Part shown: piece after piece, positions 54,887 to 64,000 of the stretch
Layout: every line of letters begins with the position of its first letter
How positions within the stretch are numbered: the first letter of the stretch is position 1
DNA from: Burkholderia cenocepacia
Lineage (GTDB): Bacteria > Pseudomonadota > Gammaproteobacteria > Burkholderiales > Burkholderiaceae
Reading direction: 5' to 3'
DNA length: 64,000 nt
NCBI RefSeq assembly: GCF_900446215.1
Contig: NZ_UAQZ01000001.1
Coordinates: forward strand, 372,001-436,000
The notes under the pieces: model-generated
Told to the model about the DNA's origin: nothing
Database searches by the model: none
What the model saw: only the letters and a program-made list of their open reading frames with translations
Translations under genes and position numbers: made by a program

Positions 54887-55822
54887 TCAGCCCTTCGCGA
54901 CCGACGCCGCGCCCGCGCTCTTGACGATCGTCAGCGCCGACGAAATTGCGGTGCCGAGATCCGACAGGTTCGACGGCACGATCAGCGTGTTGCCCTGCTT
55001 CGCGAGATTCGAGAACGCGCCGACATACTGCTCGGCGACCTTCAGGTTCACCGCATCCATCCCGCCTTGCGACTGGATCGCGCTCGCGATCTTCTGGATC
55101 GCCTGCGCGTTCGCCTCGGCCACCGCCAGAATCGCGGCGGCTTCGCCCTGCGCCTGATTGATCGCGGCCTGCCGCTCGCCTTCCGACTTCTGGATCGCGG
55201 CTTCGCGCGCACCCGACGCGAGGTTGATCTGCTCCTGCTTGCGACCTTCGGATGCGGCGATCAGCGCGCGCTTTTCGCGCTCCGCGGTGATCTGCGCCTG
55301 CATCGCGTGCAGGATCTCCTTCGGCGGCGTCAGGTCCTTGATCTCGTAGCGCAGCACTTTCACGCCCCAGTTCGCCGCGGCCTGGTCGAGCGCCGACACG
55401 ATGTTGTGGTTGATGAAATCGCGTTCCTCGAACGTCTTGTCGAGTTCGAGCTTGCCGACCACCGAGCGCAACGTCGTTTGCGCGAGCTGCGTGATCGCCA
55501 GCACGAAGTTGCTCGATCCATACGATGCCTTCATCGGATCGGTCACCTGGAAGTACAGCACGCCGTCCACCTGCAACTGCGTGTTGTCGCGCGTGATGCA
55601 GACCTGGCTCGGCACGTCGAGCGGAATTTCCTTCAGCACGTGCCGGTACGCGATGCGATCGACGAACGGCAGCACGATATTGAGGCCGGGCGACAACGTC
55701 GCGTGGTAGCGCCCGAAGCGCTCGAGCACCCATGCATGCTGCTGCGGCACGATCTTCACCGTCTTCGACACGATCACGATCGCGATGACGAGCAGGACAA
55801 CCCAGATGATCAGCGAATCCAT
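54887..55822 (-). CDS. SPFH/stomatin-family membrane protein (QmcA-like)
   Basis: This 311-residue protein has one N-terminal membrane helix (LIIWVVLLVIAIVIVSKTV) and a SPFH/Band-7 domain (VPQQHAWVLERFGRYHATL; LKEIPLDVPSQVCITRDN). An Ala/Glu-rich coiled coil follows (about 170-250). Such proteins form large oligomeric cages in the inner membrane and modulate proteases such as FtsH. It is the downstream partner of an NfeD gene, the usual pairing. Confidence 0.92.
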   Translation of the reverse strand: MDSLIIWVVLLVIAIVIVSKTVKIVPQQHAWVLERFGRYHATLSPGLNIVLPFVDRIAYRHVLKEIPLDVPSQVCITRDNTQLQVDGVLYFQVTDPMKASYGSSNFVLAITQLAQTTLRSVVGKLELDKTFEERDFINHNIVSALDQAAANWGVKVLRYEIKDLTPPKEILHAMQAQITAEREKRALIAASEGRKQEQINLASGAREAAIQKSEGERQAAINQAQGEAAAILAVAEANAQAIQKIASAIQSQGGMDAVNLKVAEQYVGAFSNLAKQGNTLIVPSNLSDLGTAISSALTIVKSAGAASVAKG

Positions 55823-55855
55823 GAAATATTCCCTCCTTGTTGTATCAGCGGACGA

Positions 55856-56290
55856 TCAGCCCGCGGGTTTCGCCACGACCACGAGGCAATTGCCGCGCAC
55901 GGCGCTCACCTGGTACACGTGCACATCGTCGCGCTCGCCGGCCGCGAGTTCGACGTCCCAGTCGGCGCCGCGATACTGCACGCGTGCGCGGCCGTCACGC
56001 CACGCGTCGACCGTGACGGTCGAGCCGATATCGAGATTGACGTCGGGATTCGTCGACGTGTCGCGCTTCTGCTTGCGACCGAGCCCCGAGCGGCGCAGCA
56101 CGATCATCGCGACGATCGCGACCGCGGCCGCCGCGCCGAACTGCACGTGCGGCGCGAAACCGGCCAGTTGCAACAGCCCGCCGGCGAGAAAGCCGAGCGC
56201 GATCATCAGCAGATAGAACGTACCGGTCAGCAATTCGGCCACGACCAGCACGCCGCCCCCGACCCACCAGAACAGATGCCCCGACATCAT
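55856..56290 (-). CDS. NfeD-family membrane protein (short form)
   Basis: This 144-residue protein has two or three membrane helices (FWWVGGGVLVVAELLTGTFY; FGAAAAVAIVAMIVLRR) and a C-terminal OB-fold domain (GSTVTVDAWRDGRARVQYRG). This is the short NfeD form without a ClpP-class protease domain. I chose the ATG at 56290, because GGAG lies six bases upstream; the next codon is also ATG. It lies 33 bases upstream of the SPFH gene in one operon. Confidence 0.88.
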   Translation of the reverse strand: MMSGHLFWWVGGGVLVVAELLTGTFYLLMIALGFLAGGLLQLAGFAPHVQFGAAAAVAIVAMIVLRRSGLGRKQKRDTSTNPDVNLDIGSTVTVDAWRDGRARVQYRGADWDVELAAGERDDVHVYQVSAVRGNCLVVVAKPAG

Positions 56291-56391
56291 TGTGGTCTCC
56301 AGAAAAACGTCCCCGATGCTCACTATATTCGTTGCGCTCGCAGCTGTGCGAAGCGGTCGGCACGCTTGGGACAGCCCGGCGAGTACCGACG

Positions 56392-56424
56392 AAAAAAAAC
56401 ACCCCGGTGCTTACCGGGGTGTTT
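56392..56424 (-). terminator. Terminator after ppsA
   Basis: AAACACCCCGGT-gctt-ACCGGGGTGTTT is a 12-bp perfect stem. On the minus strand it is followed by a run of T residues from the eight-A tract, 76 bases after the ppsA stop. Confidence 0.88.
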
Positions 56425-56500
56425 ATAGCACGAACCTTGCATTTTGCCTTCAACGAAAGTGCGGCGGACCGCCCTTTCGCCGAAGTTGCATCACGAATCG

Positions 56501-58903
56501 TTACTTGCGGTTGGCGGCGAGCGCCTGCCACGTATCGATGATCGTGTCGGGGTTCAGCGAGATCGACACGATGCCTTCGTCCGTCAGCCATTGCGCGAAG
56601 TCCGGGTGATCGGACGGGCCCTGGCCGCAGATCCCGACGTACTTGCCCATCTTGCGGCAGGTATCGATCGCCCGCTTCAGCAGGAACTTGACGGCCGGGT
56701 CGCGTTCGTCGAAGTCGACGGCCAGCAGCTCCATGCCCGAATCGCGGTCGAGGCCCAGCGTGAGCTGCGTGAGGTCGTTCGAGCCGATCGAGAAACCGTC
56801 GAAGTGTTGCAGGAACTCCTCGGCGAGGATCGCGTTGGTCGGGACTTCGCACATCATCACGAGGCGCAGGCCGTTTTCGCCGCGCTTCAGGCCGAACTTC
56901 TCGAGCAGGCCGACGACGCGCTCCGCCTGCTTCACGGTCCGCACGAACGGCACCATGATCTCGACGTTGGTCAGGCCCATCTCGTCACGCACGCGCTTCA
57001 GTGCACGGCATTCCATCTCGAACGCCTGCGCGAAGTCCTCGGCGATGTAGCGCGACGCGCCGCGGAAGCCCAGCATCGGGTTTTCCTCGTCCGGCTCGTA
57101 ACGCGAACCGCCGATCAGCTTCTTGTACTCGTTCGACTTGAAGTCGGACAGACGCACGATCACGGGCTTCGGATAGAACGCCGCCGCGATCGTCGCGACG
57201 CCTTCCGTCAGCTTGTCGACGTAGAACTGGCGCGGCGACGCGTGACCGCGCGCAACGCTCTCGACCGCCTTCTTCAGGTCCTGGTCGATGTTCGGGTACT
57301 CGAGGATCGCCTTCGGGTGCACGCCGATGTTGTTGTTGATGATGAACTCGAGACGCGCGAGGCCAACACCACCGTTCGGCAGTTGCGAGAAGTCGAACGC
57401 GAGCTGCGGGTTGCCGACGTTCATCATGATCTTGACCGGGATTTCCGGCAGTTCGCCGCGCTGCACTTCCGTGACTTCCGTCTCGAGCAGCCCGTCGTAG
57501 ATCTTGCCTTCGTCGCCTTCCGCGCACGACACGGTGACGAGCGCGCCGTCCTTCAGGATGTCGGTCGCATCGCCGCAGCCGACGACGGCCGGCACGCCGA
57601 GTTCACGCGCGATGATCGCCGCGTGGCAGGTGCGGCCGCCACGGTTCGTGACGATCGCCGCCGCACGCTTCATCACCGGCTCCCAGTTCGGGTCGGTCAT
57701 GTCGGCCACCAGCACGTCGCCCGGCTGCACGCGTTCCATTTCCGACGGGTCCTGGATCACGCGCACGGGGCCCGCGCCGATCTTCTGGCCGATCGCGCGA
57801 CCCGTCGCGAGCACCTGCGACTGGCCCTTCAGCTTGAAGCGCTGCTCGGCCTTGCCGGTTGCCTGGCTCTTCACCGTTTCCGGACGCGCCTGCAGGATGA
57901 AGATCTTGCCGTCGCGGCCGTCCTTGCCCCACTCGATGTCCATCGGACGCTGGTAGTGCTTCTCGATGATGACCGCGTACTTCGCCAGCTCGATCACGTC
58001 TTCATCCGTGATCGAGTAGCGGTTGCGCTGCTCGTGCGGCACGTCGACCGTCTTCACGCGGCCCGGTTCGCCCGGCTGCGTGAATTCCATCTTGATCAGC
58101 TTCGAGCCGATCGAGCGGCGGATGATCGGGTACTTGTCCTGCGCGAGCGTCGTCTTGAACACGTAGAACTCGTCCGGGTTCACCGCGCCCTGCACGACGG
58201 TTTCGCCCAGGCCGTAGCTCGACGTGATGAACACGGCGTCCTTGAAACCCGATTCGGTATCGATCGTGAACATCACGCCGGCGGCGCCGACGTCCGAGCG
58301 GACCATGCGCTGCACGCCGGCCGACAGCGCGACTTCGGCGTGCGTGAAGCCCTTGTGCACGCGATACGAGATCGCGCGGTCGTTGTACAGCGACGCGAAC
58401 ACGTGCTTCATGCGGTCGAGCACGTCCTCGATGCCGACGACGTTCAGGTACGACTCCTGCTGGCCGGCGAACGATGCGTCGGGCAGGTCTTCCGCGGTCG
58501 CGGACGAGCGCACGGCGAACGACAGCTCGCTCGGCGAGCCGTTCTTCAGCACTTCGAACTGCGCGCGGATTTCCTGCTCGAGGCGCGGCTGCAGCGGTGC
58601 GTCGACGATCCACTTGCGGATTTCGGCGCCGGCTTCGGCGAGCGCCTTCACGTCGTCGATGTCGAGCGACTCGAGACGCTTGGCGATGCGATCGGTGAGG
58701 TCGTTGTGCTTGAGGAAATCGCGGAACGCGAGCGCGGTCGTGGCGAAACCGGTGGGTACGCGAACGCCTGCTTCGGAAAGCTGGCTGATCATCTCGCCGA
58801 GCGACGCATTCTTGCCGCCCACGATCTCCACATCGGTCATCCGCAACTGCTCGAACGGAATTACATACGCCTGGTCCTTTGCGACGTTTGCTGCGTTAGT
58901 CAT
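56501..58903 (-). CDS. ppsA: Phosphoenolpyruvate synthase
   Basis: PpsA makes PEP from pyruvate and ATP for gluconeogenesis. The 800-residue protein has the nucleotide-binding N-terminal domain ([20 protein letters not shown]), the phosphohistidine domain with the catalytic His in [20 protein letters not shown], and the C-terminal TIM barrel ([32 protein letters not shown]). The ATG at 58903 follows AGGGG. It is divergent from ppsR, whose product switches PpsA off and on by phosphorylation, so activity control is genetically linked. Confidence 0.97.
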   Translation of the reverse strand: MTNAANVAKDQAYVIPFEQLRMTDVEIVGGKNASLGEMISQLSEAGVRVPTGFATTALAFRDFLKHNDLTDRIAKRLESLDIDDVKALAEAGAEIRKWIVDAPLQPRLEQEIRAQFEVLKNGSPSELSFAVRSSATAEDLPDASFAGQQESYLNVVGIEDVLDRMKHVFASLYNDRAISYRVHKGFTHAEVALSAGVQRMVRSDVGAAGVMFTIDTESGFKDAVFITSSYGLGETVVQGAVNPDEFYVFKTTLAQDKYPIIRRSIGSKLIKMEFTQPGEPGRVKTVDVPHEQRNRYSITDEDVIELAKYAVIIEKHYQRPMDIEWGKDGRDGKIFILQARPETVKSQATGKAEQRFKLKGQSQVLATGRAIGQKIGAGPVRVIQDPSEMERVQPGDVLVADMTDPNWEPVMKRAAAIVTNRGGRTCHAAIIARELGVPAVVGCGDATDILKDGALVTVSCAEGDEGKIYDGLLETEVTEVQRGELPEIPVKIMMNVGNPQLAFDFSQLPNGGVGLARLEFIINNNIGVHPKAILEYPNIDQDLKKAVESVARGHASPRQFYVDKLTEGVATIAAAFYPKPVIVRLSDFKSNEYKKLIGGSRYEPDEENPMLGFRGASRYIAEDFAQAFEMECRALKRVRDEMGLTNVEIMVPFVRTVKQAERVVGLLEKFGLKRGENGLRLVMMCEVPTNAILAEEFLQHFDGFSIGSNDLTQLTLGLDRDSGMELLAVDFDERDPAVKFLLKRAIDTCRKMGKYVGICGQGPSDHPDFAQWLTDEGIVSISLNPDTIIDTWQALAANRK

Positions 58904-59046
58904 ACAAGCCCCTAAGTGTGAAAAAAATGCTCGATCGCGCAAGTGGGCTCGAACGCGGGCGCTTGCAAAAAGGCGCGGCGCGTCTTGCGCAACCTGTTAG
59001 ATAAACACTCGCAGCGGCGAAAATCTTTCGACCCGATTTGCAAAAA

Positions 59047-59095
59047 TCCCGGCAGAAGGGCGATATTTGCAGACAAATCGCCAGACTTGCCGGGA
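59047..59095. promoter_or_regulatory. Nested inverted repeat between ppsA and ppsR
   Basis: An outer 8-bp pair (TCCCGGCA 59047-59054; TGCCGGGA 59088-59095) encloses an inner GGCGA/TCGCC pair (59059-59063; 59078-59082), which encloses TTTG-caga-CAAA. It could be a long interrupted hairpin in the ppsA leader RNA or a set of symmetric protein-binding sites. Confidence 0.5.
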
Positions 59096-59149
59096 ATTCT
59101 GGAATCGCGCGGCCCAGCCACGGGCGCCGTTCGCGCCCCGCCCCCGCAA

Positions 59150-59178
59150 TTGCTTATCCAACAGGTTGCCGCTATTCT
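59150..59178 (+). promoter_or_regulatory. Promoter candidate for ppsR
   Basis: TTGCTT (59150-59155) and TATTCT (59173-59178) are separated by exactly 17 bases, about 100 bases before the ppsR ATG. The leader would include a 7-bp hairpin with a CGAA tetraloop (CTGGAGG 59221-59227, CCTCCAG 59232-59238). Confidence 0.45.
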
Positions 59179-59278
59179 ACCGTGCCGGCTGCCGGATGTG
59201 GCGCGACCTTGTCACTGGGTCTGGAGGCGAACCTCCAGCCGCCCGCGCAACCGCCCTTCACGCTCGACGCCCAGATTC

Positions 59279-60094
59279 ATGCTGCCTACCGTATTCATCG
59301 TCTCCGACGGCACCGGGATCACTGCCGAAACCTTCGCGCATTCGATCCTCTCCCAGTTCGACCAGAAATTCCGCCTCGTGCGCGTGCCGTTCGTCGACTC
59401 GCTCGACAAGGCCTATGCGACCGTCGAGAAGATCAACGAGGCCGCCGTGCACGACGGCCGTCGCGCGATCGTATTCACGACGCTCGTCGACAGCGAGTCG
59501 AACGACATCGTCAAACGCTCGAACGCGCTCGTGCTCGACATGTTCCAGCGCTTCGTCGAACCGCTCGAGCAGGAACTGGAGCTCAAGTCGAGCCATGCAA
59601 TGGGCCGCGGCCACCAGAACGCGGACACCGAGGAATACAAGACGCGGATCGAGGCGATCAATTTCTCGCTCGCGCACGACGACGGCCAGTCGAACCGCAA
59701 CCTGTCGGAAGCCGACGTGATCCTCGTCGGCGTGTCGCGCAGCGGCAAGACGCCGACGAGCCTGTACCTCGCGATGCAGTACGGCGTGAAGGCGGCCAAC
59801 TATCCGCTGATTCCGGAAGATTTCGAGCGCGGCAAGCTGCCGTCGGCGCTGTCGCCGTACAGCGAGAAGCTGTTCGGGCTGTCGATCGACCCGCAGCGCC
59901 TGTCGGAGATCCGCAACGAGCGCCGGCCAGGCAGCAAGTACGCGGCGCCCGAGAACTGCCGCTATGAGATCAACGAGGCCGAAGCGATGATGCGTCGCGA
60001 AGGGATCAAGTGGCTGTCGTCCACGCACAAGTCGATCGAGGAAATCGCGACGACGATCCTGCAGGAAATCCGTCTCGACCGGCAGTCGTACTGA
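59279..60094 (+). CDS. ppsR: PEP synthase regulatory kinase/phosphorylase
   Basis: PpsR (DUF299 family) inactivates PpsA by ADP-dependent phosphorylation of a threonine and reactivates it by phosphorolysis. The 271-residue protein has the N-terminal FIVSDGTGITAETFAHSIL, the P-loop VGVSRSGKTPTSLYLA and the C-terminal RYEINEAEAMMRREGIKWLS, all typical. The divergent pairing with ppsA is conserved in many proteobacteria. I chose the ATG at 59279 as the family start (MLPTVFIVSDG); the frame is open upstream. Confidence 0.96.
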   Translation: MLPTVFIVSDGTGITAETFAHSILSQFDQKFRLVRVPFVDSLDKAYATVEKINEAAVHDGRRAIVFTTLVDSESNDIVKRSNALVLDMFQRFVEPLEQELELKSSHAMGRGHQNADTEEYKTRIEAINFSLAHDDGQSNRNLSEADVILVGVSRSGKTPTSLYLAMQYGVKAANYPLIPEDFERGKLPSALSPYSEKLFGLSIDPQRLSEIRNERRPGSKYAAPENCRYEINEAEAMMRREGIKWLSSTHKSIEEIATTILQEIRLDRQSY

Positions 60095-60134
60095 GCGTCG
60101 GTGCGCTGGCGGCCGTCTGGCCGCCGCCCAAAGC

Positions 60135-60163
60135 AAAAAGGCCGCGTTGAACGCGGCCTTTTT
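60135..60163. terminator. Bidirectional terminator, ppsR / SpoU gene
   Basis: AAAAAGGCCGCGT-tga-ACGCGGCCTTTTT is a 13-bp perfect stem with T-runs on both strands between two convergent genes. Confidence 0.92.
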
Positions 60164-60191
60164 CGTATTACGGCACCTGCCGCATGCGGCG

Positions 60192-60974
60192 TCACGCCGG
60201 CCGCTGCTGCCGCACCTGCTCGAACAGACACACCGCTGCTGCCGCGGCAACGTTCAGCGACTCCATTCCGCCCGGCTGCGGAATCGTCACGCGATGCGTG
60301 GCCGCATCGCACCAGAAGGCTGACACGCCGGCGCCTTCGTTGCCGAACACCCATGCGACGGGCGCCGACAGGTCGCAGTCGTAGACGGCCTGCGCGCCGT
60401 GCGAGTCGGTCAGCGCAATCGGTACGGCGAGGCGTCCGGAGAGCTCGCCGGCATCGACGTCTTCATGGATCGACAGCAGGAAATGCGCGCCCATGCCCGA
60501 GCGCAGCACCTTCGACGACCACGCGTAGGCCGTCCCCGGCGCGCAGAAAACGTGACGCACGCCGGCCGCCGCCGCACTGCGCAGGATCGAGCCGACATTG
60601 CCGGCGTCCTGCACGCCGTCGAGCACGACCGACGTCTCCGTCACGCGCGCGGGCAGCGGGTGCGCCGGCCGATCGACCAGCAGCAGGAAGCCGACGCCGT
60701 TGACGACGTTCGACAACTGTCCGAACAACGCGTCCGGCAGCGTGACGATCCGCTGCGCGTCGATACGCGCGACGATCGCCTGCGCCTCGGCATGGCCAAG
60801 CGCACCTTCGGTCGTGACGCACAGCTCGGGCGTCGCGCCCGTGTCGAGATACGCGCTCGCGAGATGGAAACCTTCGAGCAGCGCCTGGCCGCTGCGGCGC
60901 TGCTGGGGCGTCGAACCCGCGAGCGCCTTCAGGCGCTTGTACAGCGGGTTGTCGCGGGAAGTGATGCTTTTCAT
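60192..60974 (-). CDS. SpoU-family (TrmH/RlmB) RNA 2'-O-methyltransferase
   Basis: This 260-residue enzyme has the three SPOUT motifs: [28 protein letters not shown] and [18 protein letters not shown]. An N-terminal SpoU-substrate-binding region is present ([20 protein letters not shown]). It methylates ribose in rRNA or tRNA; the exact site cannot be told from sequence. It overlaps rnhB by four bases and is the last gene of the fabZ-lpxA-lpxB-rnhB run. Confidence 0.9.
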
Positions 60975-61615
60975 CGAATCAGATCAAGCGCCGCACGAAC
61001 CGGCGCGAACGAGCGCCGGTGCGCTTCGCACGGGCCATGTTCGCGCAATGCGGCGAGGTGTTTCGCGGTGCCGTAGCCCGCATGCACGTTGAAGCCGTAC
61101 ACCGGGAAACGTTCGTGCAGGTCGACCAGCATGCGATCGCGCGTGACTTTCGCGAGGATCGAGGCGGCCGAGATGCTCGGCACGAGCGCGTCGCCGCTGA
61201 CGATCGCCTCGGCACGCACGCTCAGCGTCGGGCAGCGGTTGCCGTCGATCTGCGCGAGCGTCGGCAGCACCGACAGCCCTTCCACGGCCCGCTTCATCGC
61301 GAGCATCGTCGCGTGCAGGATGTTCAGCGTATCGATCTCGTCGACGCTCGCCGACGCGACGCAATACGCGTGCGAACGCGCGACGATCAGGTCGTACAGC
61401 AGGTCGCGCTTCTTCGCGGAGAGCACCTTCGAATCGTCGAGCCCGTCGATCGGCCGCGCCGGATCGAGGATCACCGCGGCGGCCACCACCGGCCCTGCGA
61501 GCGGGCCGCGGCCCGCTTCGTCGACGCCGCACACGATCTCGTCCGGGCGGCTGAAATCGAAACCGCCCTGCCCGTCGCTCGGCGCGCGGCGGCGCGGTGC
61601 ACGGACGGCGGTCAT
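60971..61615 (-). CDS. rnhB: Ribonuclease HII
   Basis: RNase HII cuts RNA in RNA-DNA hybrids, including single ribonucleotides misincorporated in DNA. The 214-residue protein has the active-site start [19 protein letters not shown] with Asp and Glu, and the later Asp in [17 protein letters not shown]. The N-terminal 27 residues are basic and extra. The ATG overlaps the lpxB stop by four bases, and its own stop overlaps the SpoU gene start. Confidence 0.96.
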
Positions 61616-62781
61616 GCGCGCCCCTTGCGTTGCTCGAGCACGCGCACGACGGCCTCGGCCGCCTTCGCGGCCGTGTTCTGCCGCAGCGAAAGATGCATTT
61701 CGGTAAACACTTCGGTCAGCGTACGGCGATTCGCGTCGTCGCGCAGCTGCGTGAGCGTCGCATCGGCGAGCGCCTCGGGCGTCGCGAAATGCTGCAGCAG
61801 CTCGGGCACGACGAAGCGCCCCGCCAGGATGTTCGGCAAGCCGACATACGGCAGGTAGCCCTGCCGGCGCATGATCTGCCCGGTCAGCCAGGGCACCTTG
61901 TACGAGATCACCATCGGCTTCTTCAGCAGCGCGGCTTCCAGCGTGACGGTGCCACTCTTCACGAGGATCGCGTCGGCGGCCGTCATCGCGACCTGTGAGC
62001 GGCCGTCGGTGATCGTCAATGCGAGTTGCGGATGGGCGTCGACGAGCGGCTGCAGCAGCTCGCGCAGCGCGGGCGTCGCCGCCGGCATCACGAACCGCAC
62101 GCCGGGCTCGCGCTGCTGCATCAGCGCCATCGCCGCGAAGAACGTCGGGCCGATCAGCGCGATCTCCGAGCGCCGGCTGCCCGGCAGCACCGCGATCACG
62201 GGGCCGTCGGCCGGCAGACCCAGCGCGATGCGCGCGCCGTGCGTGTCGGGTTCGAGCGGGATGTCGTCGGCCAGCGGGTGGCCGACGTAGGTCGAGGCGA
62301 CGCCGGCCTTGTCGAGAATCGCCGGTTCGAACGGAAACAGGCACAGCATGTGATCGACGGACTTCGCGATCTTCTTGATCCGGCCGCCGCGCCACGCCCA
62401 GATCGACGGGCACACGAAGTGGATCGACGGGATGCCCGCGTCGCGCGCGGCCTGTTCGACGCTGAAGTTGAAATCGGGGGCGTCGACGCCGATGAACGCG
62501 TCCGGCCGCTCGGCGAGCAGCTGGCGCTTGAGTTCGCCGCGAATCCGCAGGATCTCGGGAATCTGGCCCAGCGCCTCGACATAGCCGCGCACGGTCAGCT
62601 TGTCCATCTGCCAGTGCGAGTCGAAGCCCTGCGCGATCATGCGCTGCCCGCCGATCCCGTAATACTGGGCCGATTCGGGCAGCCGCTCGCGCAGCCCGCC
62701 GAGCAGCGACGCCGCGAGCAGGTCGCCCGACGGCTCGCCAGCCACCATCGCGAGCCGGAGCTGATTAGTCGGGAGCGGCAT
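61612..62781 (-). CDS. lpxB: Lipid-A-disaccharide synthase
   Basis: LpxB joins lipid X to UDP-2,3-diacylglucosamine to form the lipid A disaccharide. This 389-residue GT19 enzyme has [41 protein letters not shown], the [11 protein letters not shown] stretch, [14 protein letters not shown] and the [20 protein letters not shown] nucleotide-sugar region. It lies three bases downstream of lpxA and overlaps rnhB. Confidence 0.97.
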
Positions 62782-62784
62782 CGC

Positions 62785-63573
62785 TTAGCGGATGATGCCG
62801 CGTTGCGACGCGTCGATGAACTCGACGAGCGCCTTCACCGGTGCATCGCCGTCGCCGCCCGCTCCCGCGAGCTCGCGCAGTTGCACCTTCGCCTCCTCGA
62901 GCGACAGGCCGTTCTTGTACAGCACGCGGTACGCGCTGCGCAGCGCCGAGATCGCATCGGCCGAGAAGCCGCGCCGGCGCAGCCCTTCGACGTTGATCCC
63001 GTGCGGCTCGGCCTTGTTGCCCGCCGCGATCACGAACGGCGGGATGTCCTGCACGAGCGCCGACGCGCCGCCCAGCATCGAGTGCGCGCCAATGCGCACG
63101 AACTGGTGCACGCCCGACATCCCGCCGATGATCGCGAAGTCGCCGATCTCGACGTGACCGGCCATCTGCGCGTTGCTCGACAGGATCACGTTGTTGCCGA
63201 CGCGGCAGTCATGGCCGATGTGCACGTAGGCCATGATCCAGTTGTCGTCGCCGAGCGTCGTCACGCCGACGTCCTGCACGGTGCCCGTGTGGATCGTCGT
63301 GAATTCGCGGATCGTGTTGCGGTTGCCGATCACGAGCTTCGTCGGCTCGTCCTTGTACTTCATGTCCTGCGGACGGCCGCCGACCGACGCGTAGTGGCCG
63401 ATGCGGTTGTCCTCGCCGAGCGTCGTATGGCCTTCGATCACGCTGTGCGAGCCGATCGTCGTGCGCGCGCCGATCGTGACGTGCGGGCCGACGATCGCGT
63501 ACGGGCCGATCTCGACCGATTCGTCGATCTGCGCGCCCGGCTCGACGATCGCGGTAGGATGAATCCTGGTCAT
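62785..63573 (-). CDS. lpxA: UDP-N-acetylglucosamine O-acyltransferase
   Basis: LpxA adds a 3-hydroxyacyl chain to UDP-GlcNAc, the first step of lipid A synthesis. The 262-residue protein is a left-handed beta-helix of hexapeptide repeats (for example [20 protein letters not shown]). The catalytic histidine is in [15 protein letters not shown], and the C-terminal helical domain is present. It is between fabZ (67-bp gap) and lpxB, the conserved cluster order. Confidence 0.98.
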
Positions 63574-63640
63574 GCGCCGTTGCCTCTCGATATGATGTGT
63601 CGCGTTGCTCGCGTTACGTTATCCATGCGTGCCGCGTCGC

Positions 63641-64000
63641 TCAGGGCGCCGCGTCGGCCGTCTTGACCGTGCACATCAGTTCGGCTTCCGCCGCCACCTT
63701 GCCGCCCACTTCCGCCACCGCCTTGAACTTCCAGATGCCGCGGATGTAGCGCTCGAACGTCACGTTCAGAATCAGCTGGTCGCCCGGTTCGACCACGCGC
63801 TTGAAGCGCGCGCCGTCGATCCCGACGAAGTAATACAGCGTGTTCTCCGGATCCTTCGGCTGCTCTTCCGCGAACGTCAGCAGCGCCGCGGCCTGCGCGA
63901 GCGCCTCGAGGATCAGCACGCCCGGCATCACCGGCCGCTTCGGGAAATGCCCCTGGAAGAACGGCTCGTTGATCGACACGTTCTTCAGCGCTTTGATCCC
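63641..64000 (-). CDS. fabZ: 3-hydroxyacyl-ACP dehydratase FabZ (5' end outside window)
   Basis: FabZ dehydrates 3-hydroxyacyl-ACP in fatty acid elongation. The frame stays open to the window's last base ([15 protein letters not shown]), so only the C-terminal 119 residues are present of about 150. The catalytic His in [13 protein letters not shown] and Glu in [12 protein letters not shown] are visible. lpxD is expected just outside the window. Confidence 0.96.
   Translation of the reverse strand, partial: GIKALKNVSINEPFFQGHFPKRPVMPGVLILEALAQAAALLTFAEEQPKDPENTLYYFVGIDGARFKRVVEPGDQLILNVTFERYIRGIWKFKAVAEVGGKVAAEAELMCTVKTADAAP

Larger units (their letters stand above)
58904..59278. other. Divergent regulatory region, ppsA / ppsR
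   Basis: This 375-bp noncoding region is A+T-richer than its surroundings near 58975-59060. It holds a nested inverted repeat (59047-59095), a sigma70-type promoter for ppsR (59150-59178) and a small hairpin in the ppsR leader (59221-59238). Confidence 0.55.

Overview
The window is a GC-rich (roughly two-thirds G+C) proteobacterial chromosome segment with very dense coding. Gene order and content (mfd; ppsA/ppsR; fabZ-lpxA-lpxB-rnhB; smpB-ratA-rnfH near guaB-guaA; a puuD/hiuH/alc/allA/uraD/puuE purine cluster) point to a Burkholderia, most likely of the B. cepacia complex. The genus is an inference from recalled gene content, not from a search. I saw no rRNA, tRNA, insertion sequence, integrase or CRISPR array.

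Layout. 1-6.4 kb: mfd (5' end cut by the window), argE, a threonine/serine dehydratase and a DUF3574 lipoprotein. 6.5-14.2 kb: cell-envelope and stress genes (PBP1A, PspA, a secreted TPR protein, MscL), a hydroxyacid dehydrogenase and dodecin. 14.4-29.4 kb: purine catabolism. An 8-oxoguanine deaminase-like enzyme, hiuH and the membrane urate hydroxylase puuD form one half. The minus-strand run of a GntR regulator, NCS1 permease, racemase, puuE, uraD, alc and allA forms the other. A patch of amino-acid genes (ACT protein, two LysR regulators, class-IV aminotransferase, RidA protein) lies between them. Together these take urate to allantoin, allantoate, ureidoglycolate and glyoxylate; xanthine dehydrogenase is not in the window. 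29.7-31.7 kb: ldcA, tadA and a DUF1992 gene.

33.3-40.8 kb holds the most unusual locus. It is a tightly packed eight-gene operon led by a GntR/UTRA regulator with an operator-like dyad at its predicted start of transcription. It encodes a flavoprotein resembling the alpha subunit of APS reductase, a short two-cluster ferredoxin resembling a truncated AprB, a sulfonate-type ABC importer whose binding protein carries an extra NosL-like C-terminal domain, a nine-repeat HEAT protein and a DUF971 protein. I cannot name its substrate. A divergent MFS transporter flanks it. The organisation suggests import of a small, possibly sulfur-containing, compound and its redox conversion by a flavin/Fe-S enzyme.

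40.9-54.7 kb: small metabolic and repair genes (dehydrogenase, NUDIX, GNAT, 2H phosphoesterase, DEDDh exonuclease), then guaA and guaB. Between guaB and rnfH lies a block that looks accessory: DUF2182, DUF899, a regulator broken by a frameshift in a CG-dinucleotide run, a beta-propeller protein and an EamA transporter. rnfH, ratA and smpB follow. 54.9-64 kb: SPFH/NfeD pair, divergent ppsA and ppsR, a SpoU methyltransferase, and rnhB, lpxB, lpxA and fabZ (cut by the right edge), the lipid A and fatty acid cluster.
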